The notes beneath the pieces are model-generated. The model searched no databases and was not told where the DNA came from. It saw nothing but the letters and a program-made list of their open reading frames with translations. Source: Burhinus oedicnemus (Eukaryota > Chordata > Aves > Charadriiformes > Burhinidae). Taken from it: a DNA stretch of 64,000 nt. Position numbers and translations under genes: made by a program. Below, one piece after another: positions 49,500 to 60,800 of the stretch (position 1 is its first letter; each line of letters opens with the position of its first letter). The stretch covers positions 1,741,675 to 1,805,674 of the forward strand of contig VFFE01007638.1 in assembly GCA_008921705.1 (NCBI GenBank), written 5' to 3'.

Positions 49500-49578
49500 T
49501 GCGCGGCCCCGCCCCGGCCGCCCTGAGGGAAGGCGGAAAGGTGGGCATGCGCCGCCGGGCCTGCGGCTGCCGGCTGAG
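49500..49578 (+). other. PIBF1: PIBF1 noncoding exon 1 (approximate)
   Basis: The PIBF1 start codon is in the exon at 51520, whose 5' part is untranslated, so an upstream exon is needed. A strong donor GAG|GTGAGT at 49578/49579 in the CpG-rich block fits. The 5' end is a guess, and the start site could be anywhere in about 49450-49550. Confidence 0.5.
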
Positions 49579-51519
49579 GTGAGTGAGCGCTTGGCGGGGT
49601 TCTCTTCTCCCGGTGCGTGTGGGGATTGGCGGGACGGGGTCGGCTCTCCCTCACTCCCCGCCGCTGCCGTTACCGGTCGGGCGGTTGCCCCTTGCCTTCC
49701 GCAGAGTCGGGCATCCGGCGGGTGGAACAGCATCTCCTCACCGAGCGGCTCCTGCTGCGGGGAAGGGGGTGGCGGCGCTGCCCTGTGGTGGTGGCGGCGG
49801 CCCCGGCGGGCTCCCTGCAGGGCAGCCCGGCTGGTGCCGGCCTGGGCTCCGAGTGCAGCACGTCCTTCCTCTGTAGAGCTTTGAACAGCCATGTGGTAGT
49901 CTGGGCGTCTCTTAAGTAAAAGCTGTGGTCTATAGCAAGTGGCTGTAAAAGTATGCTTAGCTGTTCAGTAGCTTTCTTTTGGAATATACTAGCAAATTAG
50001 GCTGGTAAGAACAATGGAGCTACTTCATCAGAGAAGACAAAGGTGGGTATCAAAGTATTCGTCTACTGCTTTCTCTAGCTGGTCTTGTTATACCCTTTAT
50101 TGGATGTTCTCTGACATTGTATGCCTCAGGATTTTTCAGTGCGTTCTCCTGGAGAAACTGGCTGCTTATGGCTTGGATGAGTGTACTCTTTGCTGGGTCA
50201 AAAACTGGCTGGAAGGCCGGGCCCAAAGGCTTGTGGTGAATGGAGTTAAATCCAGTTGGTGGCTGGTCACAAGTAGTGTTCCCCAGGGCAGGTTCTGTTT
50301 AATATCTTTATCAATGACCTGGACGAGGAGATTGAGTGCACCCTCAGTAAGCTTGCAGGTGACACCAAGTTAGGCAAGAGCGTCGATCTGCTTGAGGGGT
50401 AGGATGGCCCTCCAGACGGATCCGGACAGGCTGGATTGATGGGCTGAGGCCAATGGTATGAGATTCAACAAGGCCAAGTGCTGGGTCCTGTGCTTGGGTC
50501 ACAACAACGCCATGCAGCACTACAGGCTTGGGGAAGAGTGGCTGGAAAGCTGCCCAGCAGAAAAGGACCTGGGGGTCGACAGTTGGCTGAATACGAGCTA
50601 GCAGTGTGCCCAGGTGGCCAAGAAGGCCAACAGCATCCTGGCTTGTATCAGGAATAGCATGGCCAGCAGGACTAGGGAAGTGATTGTCCCTCTGCACTTG
50701 GCAGTGGTGAGGCCCCACCTTGAATACTGTGTTCAGTTTGGGCCCCTCACTACAAGAAAGATATTGAGATTCTGGAGCGTGTTCAGAGAAGGGCAATGAA
50801 GGTGATGAAAGGCCTAGAGAACAAGTCTTATGAGGAGCAGCTGAGGGAACTGGGGTTGTTTAGCCTGGAGAAAAGGAGGCTGAGGGGAGACCTTATCGCT
50901 TTCTACAACTACCTGAAAAGAGGTTGTAGAGAGGTGGGGGTCGATCTCTGCTCTCAAGTAACAAGCCATAGGACAAGAGGAAATGGCCTCAAGTTGTGCC
51001 AGGGGAGGTTTAGATTGGACATTAGGAAAAACTGCTTCACCGAAACGGTTATTGAGCATTGGAACAGGCTGCTCAGGGAAGTGGTGGAATTGCCATCCCT
51101 GGAGGTATTTAAAAGACGGGTAGACGTGGTGCTTAGGGACGTGTTTTAGTGGTGGTTTTGGCAGTGTTAGGCTGATGGTTGGACTCAATGATCTTAAAGG
51201 TCTCTTCTGACCTAGGTGATTCTATGACTGTATGCACATCTGACAGTGTGAATGGCAGGTGCACATCTTGTGTTAGCTAGAACATCTTTCTGGTATGCCT
51301 GATCCACACCAATACCTAGCTAATTACAGTCAAATCCTTTGTTAATAATTATTTAGGAAGAGAGTCTGCTCTCTTCAGAGCTTCTTAAAATGTTTTTCTT
51401 GTGTGAACAAAAAAATTGTAATCATGATGCTGAGAAGGATTGCTTAGTGGTCTTGTTTAACTGGTTAATTTTTTATAATGACATAATGCCTTTCACTTAA
51501 TTGTTTTGATTTTTTGCAG
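49579..51519 (+). other. PIBF1: PIBF1 intron 1
   Basis: The GC-rich first 300 bp belong to the CpG block. Most of the rest is a CR1 LINE (about 50140-51232), and the last 290 bp are AT-rich, ending in TTTTTTGCAG. Confidence 0.65.
50140..51232 (+). repeat. CR1 LINE, longest copy in the window
   Basis: About 1.1 kb, in sense with PIBF1. It covers more of the RT than the other copies: LLEKLAAYGLDECTLCWVKN, WLEGRAQRLVVNGVKSSWW and SSVPQG, then after frameshifts [24 protein letters not shown] and [20 protein letters not shown] to [14 protein letters not shown] segments. It ends AGGTGATTCTATGACTG. Frameshifts and stops make it inactive. The 5' edge is approximate. Confidence 0.92.
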
Positions 51520-51835
51520 CTGATTCTTCAGGGGGCTCATCTCAAAGTATAACTCTAAGAAGGCTGGCAAATAGTGAAAGAAAATGTCACATAAAAGCTT
51601 TAAGGAAATGAGGAAAGTAAATATTTCTAGCTCCTTGGAGTCTGAAGATATTAGCTTAGAAACCACAATACCAACTGATGATGTTTCTTCCTCTGAAGAG
51701 AGAGAAGGCACTGTTAAAATCACTAAGCAGCTGATTGAACGGAAAGAGTTGCTCCATAATCTTCAGCTGCTTAAAATAGAATTATCTCAGAAAAACTTGA
51801 TGATTGACAACTTGAAAGTAGAATATTTGACCAAG
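51520..51835 (+). CDS. PIBF1: PIBF1 exon 2 (first coding; ATG at 51584)
   Basis: The acceptor is TTTTTTGCAG, followed by 64 nt of 5'UTR and then 84 codons ending NLKVEYLTK, phase 0, donor GTAAGA. It includes the Ser/Glu-rich segment [19 protein letters not shown]. Confidence 0.95.
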
Positions 51836-54800
51836 GTAAGATATGTTTGTTCTTTTGTCGTATAATCTTTTCTTGTTTCTGGTGCTTTTAAAGTATGATG
51901 GAAACTTCCATTCTGAAAAGAACTACTGTGAATTGCGTACTGGAAGCCTCCCTAGCTTTTTTTTTTTTAATGAGAAAAGGAGGAAACAAAGATATGTAAA
52001 AAGCAGCTGATTTGTCCAATGCATTAGATGGATGAGAGGGATCAAATTAGTTTTTCCTTTTCTAAAAACTAAGGGGAAAGACCTGTATTCTTTCAGAAAT
52101 GATGACTAGTTTTGTCACTGATGTAAGCAACTTAATAGAGCTTTTAACCTGAGCTTACTGAATACTACAAAGTCATCTGAATGCTATGCAATAATCTATT
52201 AATGAAGATGTTTCTAGGATATACCAACATGCCTATAGTAGGAGATTTTGTGATGTACGTTTTCCACTAAAATACATGAAATTAAGAAAGGTGTAAAAGC
52301 ATTGCCACGTTTATGTGCAGTCTACATTTGCATCCTACCATATACTAATGGTGGCTTTCACTGGCTTGCTGCTCTGAGTTTAAACCTAATTTGAAATCAG
52401 CTGAACAAGTAGCTACTTGGCTAAAAAAGATGAATTCTAGAACTAAGTCTTTTTTACTTCTAGTTCATTAGGGCAAAATCCATATTGTATTTTATGAAGC
52501 CTTAGCATATTTAGACGTGCTGTTAGACAATTGTTATTATACTTCCCAGTGCATTGGGCTCTCCACTTTTTTCTTTAAAGATGTTCTTTTTGTCAAATAT
52601 GTTTTAAAAATTACCAAGGTAACTTCTTTTCTTAATTTTATATTTATATTCTTTATATTTAGATTGAAGAGCTAGAAGAGAAGCTTAATGATGCAATCCA
52701 TCAAAAGCAGCTGTTGTCTTTACGATTGGATAGTCAGCTGGCATTACAGCAAGAAGATGCTAGGTATGATGGAAGTAAAACAAAAAAATTCATCTTTAGT
52801 AACTTACTAATATGAATTCAGATTAACTCACAGGCAGTTGTCATGGTTTAACCCCCAGCCAGCAAGTAGGACTACACACTTGCTTATTCCCCTGCCCCCA
52901 GCAGGGGAAGGAGAAGAGGGAGAAAAGGAGGAGGGGGGGAAGTAAGTTGTGGGTTGAGATAAAGGCAGTTTAATAGAACAGTAATGGAAAATAAAATAAT
53001 AATGATGGCAAAAGAATATAAAAAATAAAGTCATGCAATGTTAAAGATTTTCACCAGACTGTGGGTACCTTTAGGTTTGCTTTATTTACAACTCAGAGTT
53101 GGGCCATCACCTCAGTGAGTGGCAAGTGGCTAACAAAATACATCTCCTATATATATGATTCCACACAACGTTACATAATAGATATTTCTGTTTGAAAAGT
53201 TCTTAGTGTTTCTTTAAATCCTCCCAGTTCTTCAGTAGTTTCAAAAGTTCATTAATTTTCCAAGTCTCAGCTGATTCTTACTGTTCAGTTTCAGTTCCTC
53301 TTCTGAAGTTGTAGCTCAATGGTGCAGATTCTGGTCACCACAGCCTCTTATCTTCTTTAAACAATCTCCATCAAAGTCCACCTATAGACTTCTCAGAGTA
53401 TTGTCTTTAAGCACCCGCATTCTATTAATCAACCCTATACAATTACCTCTATTCTTTAACCGTTCTATGATTATTCCCAAAATATATTAAAAGTCTAACA
53501 AGGCCTAAGTTACTTAAATCACTTAAAAGCTTATTCCTTTTACATGCAATACAAATCAGTTACCCAGCCCATCCTGAGCAGCGATTGCAGATTCCTGCCC
53601 CCTGGCCAACCCAATTTATATGCTGAGCATGACATCTATCGTATGGAATATTCCTTTGGACAACTTGTCCTGTCTGTGCTCCCTCTCAGCTCTATGGGAT
53701 GCTGAAGAAGTCCTTGCCTAATGCAAACATGACTTAGCAACAACTAAAACAATAGCTGTTATCAATGTTCTTCTCAATTCAAAACACAGCAGCTACTAGA
53801 AAGAAAATTAACTCCATCCCAGTTGAAACCAGGACAACAGTTAATGGAAAATGGTGATTATGAATTACAGGAGTAGGATTTCTTTTGCGGATTATATTAG
53901 TATTTTCATTCTAAAAATGGAATTTACATATTCAATTTACATATCAGTAAATTTGAAATAAGCTCTCACTTGCTGTAGTTTATGGTTTCTGTTTTATTGT
54001 TACCTGGATTCAAAATTTAATAGGAACTTGGAGTAAGAATGTTCTTATAACCAGTAAAGAGCAAAAGAATTAGGTAGAGGGGGCAGACTTTCCATCAATT
54101 TAAAGTGAATTTTTAATAACTCTGCAGCCTGGATTACTTGGGAAAGGTAAGGGGATAATGTTTAGCACTTCCAGTTAGGATTGCTTATTGGTCAGAAATG
54201 CTTTCAGTTAATGATGTAGAAACTTAGTTTTCTCCTTGCTTTTCTGAAACATTTTGAGTTAACCTATAGCTGAGAATAGACTGGCTAGCAGGCTTCTCCA
54301 AATTACTTTGTCAATTAAATGTTTTAACACCTGTAACAGGACAGTGAAGGGAAAGCATTACTAAATTTTATTCTGTTACAGTAGAGGATGCACCAGCTTA
54401 CAGAATGTGATTAATTCTAAGTCATATTCTGTAGTAAGCCTGGAACAGATTTAGGGATGTGAAGCCAGACCTGAGATTAGTTACAGCAAAGTCTTTCAAC
54501 TAAGAGCAACTGACTGTCAGAAAAATGTCTGTCATTCTGTGTGCTTATTTGCACCAGAGTGGAATATTTTTATGTTGGCCATACTTGAATTATCTGAGGA
54601 GTGCTCAGTAAAAAAGTACTGATGTGCAAATTGTTATTAATAGGCATAAAAAAGTTGAATGATTTTTATTTCCCCAGTCTTTTCATTAGTTTTCCTGTCT
54701 GTCTTTTATGTCACTTTTCGTCCCCATTTAACAGAATTGTAAACTATGTGCAGAATGTCTTGTGTGACTGCTTTGCTGACTCGGAATTTTCTTTTGTCGT

Positions 54801-57800
54801 TTTGAAACAAGCGGGGCAGGCATTGCCGTGTAGTACTAGCTAGTATTTTTAATGTTTCTTTGTGGTGGGTTGACCCTGGCTGGATGCCGCCAAAGCCTCA
54901 CTCACCTATCACTCACCCCCTCAGCTGGACAGGAGAGAGAAAATACGATGAAAGGCTTGCAGGTCGAGATAAGGACAGAGAGAGATCACTCAGCAATTAC
55001 TGTCACGGGCAAAACAGACTCAAGTTGGGGAAAATTAATTTATTGCCAATCAAATCAGAGTAGGGTAATGAGAAAACAAAAACAAACCTTAAAACGCCTT
55101 CCCCCCACCCCTCCGTTCTTCCCAGGCTCAACTTCACTTTCGATTTTCTCTACCTCCTCCCTGCCCAGCAGTGCAGGGGGATGGAGAGTAGGGGTTGCAG
55201 TCAGTTCATCACACGTTATCTCTGCTGCTCCTTCCTCCTCAGGGGAAGGACTCCTCACACTCTTCCTGTTCTCCAGCATGAGGTCCCTCCCGCAGGAGAC
55301 AGTCCTCCATGAACTTCTGCAACATGAGTCCTTCCCACGGGCTACATTCTTCATGAACTGCTGCTCCAGCATGGGTCCCTTCAGGAACACACTGCTCCAG
55401 TGTGGATCCCCCATGGGGTCACAAGTCCTGCCAGCAAATCTTCTCCAGCGTGGGCTCCTCTGTCCATGGGTCCATAGGTCCTGCCAGGAGCCTCCTCCAG
55501 CATGGGCCTCCCGTGGGGCCGCAGCCTGCTTCAGGCATCTACCTGCTCTGGGCTGCAGGTGGATATCTGCTCCAGTGTTAACCTCCATGGGCTGCAGGGG
55601 CAGAGCCTGCCTAACTGTGGTCTTTAACAAGGGCTGCAGGGGAATCTCTGCTCCAGCACCTGGAGCACCTGCTCTCCCTCCTTCTTCACTGACTTTGGTG
55701 TCTACAGGGCTGTCTCTCTCACGTATTCTCATTTCTGCCTCTGCTGTTGTTCATCTGCATCTCTTTTCCCATTCTTAAATATGTTACCAAAGAGATGCTA
55801 CCACCATCACTGACGGGCCAGCTTTGGCCAGCGGCGGGTCTATCTTGGAGCTGGCTGGCATTGGCTCTGTCAGACATGGGGGAAGCTTCTAGCAGCTTCT
55901 CACAGAAGCCACCCCTGTAGCCCCCGCCCCCCCCCAGCTACCAAAACCTTGCCATGCAAACCCAGTACACTTTTAAATAATGTAGGAGTTACTACACTTT
56001 GAAGAATGATTTAATTTGAATATGTTTTCAAGAGTTAGAGCTAAAACCTCCCAAAAAAGTCAGTCGCCTTTGCTTTAAATAAAATAAACATTTTGAAACA
56101 TCTCTAAGTGATGTGCAGTTTCTCTTGCTGTATAATACGTTGCCACTGGTGATAACAGTAATGACAGTGTTTTAAGGCTGGAAGTAAGGTTGCTTGTTTA
56201 AGGGTAGTGGTGTGTTGGGGTGGGGTTTTTGTTGTTTTTGTTTTGTGGTGGTTTTGTTTGTTGTTTTTTTTTTTTTTTAAAAGGACCCCAACTTTGTATG
56301 TTACACTGGGTAGAAAATGAAGGGTTCTCTGTGGAATAGGCCATAAGCATCTATATGCTGAAACTTGGCAAGACGTATACTGAAGTTACTATTGCTTTAT
56401 TCAGTGATTTACTAGTTCTTTAAGGTTTGTTTGGAAATATATTCTGCTTTTTCATGTTTTTAACCTTTTGGTAAATTAAGACTAATTTATGAATTCAAGT
56501 CAACATATGTGGAGATTAATTGTCTCTTCTGAGATTCAGCTTCATATTGTCAATGACTATGAAGTTCCTGGCTTTTTATGTATAATCGATCTGACATGAT
56601 TGTGTAACCATGGTGGTATACACTCCTGTGCTAATTACCTAACATCTCTGTAAATTTTCCCCCCTACGAATGAGCATAACTCACTCCCTTGCCAGGATAT
56701 TGTGAATGTTTGTCACTTGTGTTACTCACCACTTAATGTCTTCTGTTTTCAAATCAATCTTGAAGAAAACATCAGGCTCTAATGAAACAAGAAATGGAAA
56801 CTATTTTATTGAGACAGAAGCAATTGGAGGAAACGAATCATCAGTTAAGGGAGAGGGCTGGAGATATCCGTCGTAGCTTGCGAGATTTGGAATTAACAGA
56901 TGATTGCTATGAGAAGCTAAAGTCTCTTCCTGAAGATCAGCTTTCTATCCCTGAATATGTTTCTGTGAGTATTGGTTTTTGTATTGGTTTAAAATACAGC
57001 TGTACCCTGAGCCTGGCTGGGATGGAGAGTACTTTTTTCATAGCAGCCTGAATCTTGCTGTGTTTTGGATTTGTGGTTAAAACAGTGTTGGTAACACACC
57101 AGTGTTTTGGCTGTTTTTGGACAGTACTTGCACAGAATGAAGGCTTTCTCTTTTCCACACTCTGCCTTTCCCTGTTGCCCATGAGCAGGCTAGGAGTGCT
57201 CATGAGAATGAGAGGGAACACAGCTGACCCGAACTGGCCAAAGGAATATTCCATACCATCTAACATCATGCTTAGCAATATAAACTGGAGGTAGAGGAAG
57301 AAAGGGGAGATGGGGGGGTGGCTTCCAAGGTGGTTATTGATCAGAGACTAGCTGGGCATCAGTCTGCTTGTGGGAGGTGGTGAGTGATTGCCTTTGCGTG
57401 GTTGTGTGTTGTTTTGGTTTTTTAATTCATCTCTCTCTTTCCTTCACTAATTAAACTGTTGAGAAAACTCAATCCCTGAGTTTTCTTGCTTTTGTTCTTC
57501 CCACTTTTTCCTCTGTCCTGCTCTCGCTGGAGGCAGCAAGTGAGTGAGTGGCCATATGGGTGCTTGGCTGCTGGCCAGGATCAACCCACCACAAGCTGTA
57601 AATTGCTTTTATTTAGAATTAAAGGGATGTGCATATAGTAGAAGCCAGTCTCTACTCCTAGAATTCTTACTCTTCCCCAACTGGAAATGAAAAACCTTCA
57701 GAGGTAGATGTACTTCTGGATCAGTCCATTTTGACTGGATTCCAGTAAAGAGAACTTCTTAATCCCAGACTCCAATGTCTTGAAGAGAGCAGAACTGCTG

Positions 57801-60800
57801 ATGTATTTAAGAGGGTAAAGGAAACTGGGTATTAAGATTAAATGGCGGGCACATCTTTATGGTATGAAATACAGCAGGCTTAAAATAGGAATTTGAAACT
57901 CAGCTTGCCAGAACCACAAGTTGAGATGGCTCCTGCAAACATCCCTTACCTTTCCCTCATATTTTCATCTGGCCCTTTCCTATCAGACTAAACGCAGGAG
58001 ATAAAGCGTACCTTAAAATATACTTTAAGACTCATTTTCTTGATTCAAGAAGTTTCTTGAAGAAGCTGTAAATAATATGTTAAAAAGCTTACTGCATTTG
58101 TTGAGGCATAAATGCTGTGTGAATGAGTTCTCTTGCTGGATGAAAGTGTAGGTATACTGTGTTCTAGGTATGTACAGAGAAGTAAAACTTGTCATTCTTA
58201 TCTAAAGGATGTTCTTGGGAACATCTTTTCAAAAGTTCCAAAATTTGGACTTTTGAAAGCACTAGGAAAATCTTAAGGCTTTGAGTGATAAACAAGAACA
58301 CTTAGCTTGGGGCCTATTAGGTTGCTACACCCTAGCTGTCTACTGTACCCACGGCCCTGTATAGAAGTATTTGAGGCTTTTTTGTTGATTCCTGCACCAC
58401 CATGGTCGACAAAGCAGATTTTTAACACGAACTGAAATTCATGTCAGCTTGCTTGATTGACAGTCAGTACAAAAGACTGTGTAGCCAAGGACAGATACCA
58501 GGAGTTAGTAACTTTGCCAGCTGCTTTAAGTGAAGCTGTCACAGCACAATTGGAGTGCTTAGATTGTATTTGTGAATAGAAAGGGGCTCTAAAGAAGAAG
58601 TGGGAGACGTGAGTAACAGCCACCTTCTACCCCTAACCTACCTTTCTTTTCCTCTTGTGTTCCGCAGTAAATGCTAGTTTTTGTCTGTCACTCAAACTCC
58701 ACTGCTTATGTGCAGTTCAGTGCAGCCCCTTTCCTCTTTACACATACGTCACTTTTTACTTCTGAAGAAGTCCTTTTTTGGCAAATTTTTTTTTTTTCTG
58801 GAGAAGACATTCTAAAGATATACTATAGTAAGATGCTGTTTTCTGCTGCTTCTCTCAACTTCTTTTGGCAACAGGATCAGTGGGAACCTGAGAGTATCAG
58901 TTAAGCTCAGTGACTGTTTATCATTACTTTGAATTATTCAGCTGATACAGATGCTGGAAGCCTACAGAACTGTTTTGCATATCCTGTCTATGCATCCATT
59001 TGGTTTCTGAAGGCTAGGAAAAGCATGCTGAAGTGAAAAAGTATTTTTTCTGATGCTGTTTTCTGCTTTGCTTACCTAAGGAAGAATTGTGCATTTCTTG
59101 GGCAGATCTATGTGCAGACTAATAGTATAGTCTACTGATATTGGGGTAAAATTCTCCTTGGCGAGAAAGAGTTCTGCTTAGAGATTGAGCAAGAAATTTC
59201 CAGACTCTCTTTTTCCTATTTATCAATTATAAAATACTGCCTTACAGTTCTCCAGGATAGAAGTAAATGTATATATAATGCTTACCCTTTTTTTGAAACC
59301 TGGTATACTGGACAAACAGCAGGAAGTGCTTAAATGCAGATTTTGTATCTAGAGATATTGCAAGTTTAAAATACTAAAATTAAAACAAATGTGAGATGTT
59401 TTTCACTGTTCTTCCACAAAGGGGTGCAATAGTGACATGTTAGAGCAAAGACTAGGCAATGTTTAATGTTAATGACGATGACAAATGAAAAATGATGTTT
59501 TAAGCATCTTTCTCTTAAAATTATGATTTTTTTGTTTTGAACTTATATGTAAAAATTTAGAGTATTTTTTTAACCATTTATAAGAATGATTTTTTTTTTT
59601 CCAGAAACAGTATGTGCAAAATTTTAAAGCACTTCAGGTCTTTGAACTGGTGCTTCGCAGCTGAATCACTGAATTTGTTTGATAAAGTGATATTCTTGTG
59701 TACTCTTCTTTAAAAATTTTTTACCAAGTTGTTTAAAAATGGTGTCTGTGAATTGTTTGATACAATTTTAATCGCCATGTCTTTCAGTGGCATTATTTTG
59801 CTAACTACAGCTTAGTTGCCCTTTGTTTAAGAAGACAGTTAACTGATGCAACTCCTTTCACATACTTCATTTAACTGAAACTAATTTTCTCTTCCTCTGC
59901 ACCCACCCATTTTTAGCTTAACTCTAGTTCTCCATAAAAAGTAGTGGGCACATACTAAGAGTTTTTTAAAAGTTGCCTAGAAAGTGGTAGCTTTTTCCTT
60001 ACAGCACATATATATAAATGTGTAATTTTTAAGGTATGCAGTGGTTTCTGAAATCCCATTACAGTAATTTTTGTTTCTGCTATGTTGATTTGGCAAGAGG
60101 CCATGTGTGCTTTGACTTCTGAACGTTTATTGGCCATCAAGCAAGCTAATTAACAGTAACAGTTGAATTTCTGGTACAACCTTCCCCTCATCTGCTGCAT
60201 TCTTTTGCATTTGGTTGTTACCATGGATTGATCTTTTCTTGGGAAGGCTGTGCAGATAGGTTTATCCTTGATACCTGTATCCCATGTCATCTTGGTTTGA
60301 TACTGGGTAATCTGTTTTAGGGTTGTTGTGGTTTGGGAAGTAAATGTGGCATGATAGCATAAGTTAGGTTTCCTCAGGAAATCACAGTACAAATACAAGA
60401 ACTTAAGCGAAAAGCTTTAAGTTTAAAAAGTTTAAGTTTAAAAAAAACCCACAGTGCTTTAAATAGTTACCAAGTAGTGACAGTCAAGGCTATTTAAAAA
60501 AAATAAATAAAATTTTGTAATCACTTTTTTTTTGGGGGGGGAAGAGGATTTGATTAAAATCAGTTGTTTGGTTTCAGATGTAATCAGACAGGGTCTTAAA
60601 GAATCCAGAGAGACAAAAACTGTAGTCAGCTGTAGTTAAGAGACTAAAATTGTACTTAGTGCTTTGCATGCACGTTTCTAAAGTTGGGGTTTTTTTTCCT
60701 AAGGAAGTAGATGATGCTTGTTGTAGTTCAGAAGTTAGAAAGAACCCACAAAACTAACTTCACTGTTTGATTTCATGCAAGCACATCAGAAGCAATGTCA

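Larger units (their letters stand above)
49020..49800. promoter_or_regulatory. CpG-rich bidirectional promoter of DIS3 and PIBF1
   Basis: CpG-dense DNA covers DIS3 exon 1 (minus) and the presumed PIBF1 exon 1 (plus). The DIS3 start codon (49346) and the PIBF1 exon 1 donor (49579) are only about 230 bp apart, so the two genes must share core promoter sequence. It lacks a TATA box and the CCAAT array seen at the MZT1/BORA promoter. A run of 16 G (49389-49404) followed by (AG)n lies between the genes. Confidence 0.85.

Noticed and set aside
49347..49892. Open frame extending DIS3 about 180 codons upstream of 49346
   Set aside because: It results from CpG-rich DNA with few stops, crosses the poly(G) tract and the PIBF1 exon 1 region, and the conserved DIS3 N-terminus begins at 49346.
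54852..55778. Long open frames of 308 (+) and 225 (-) codons
   Set aside because: They lie within an LTR made of imperfect internal repeats; the translation matches no retroviral or host protein.
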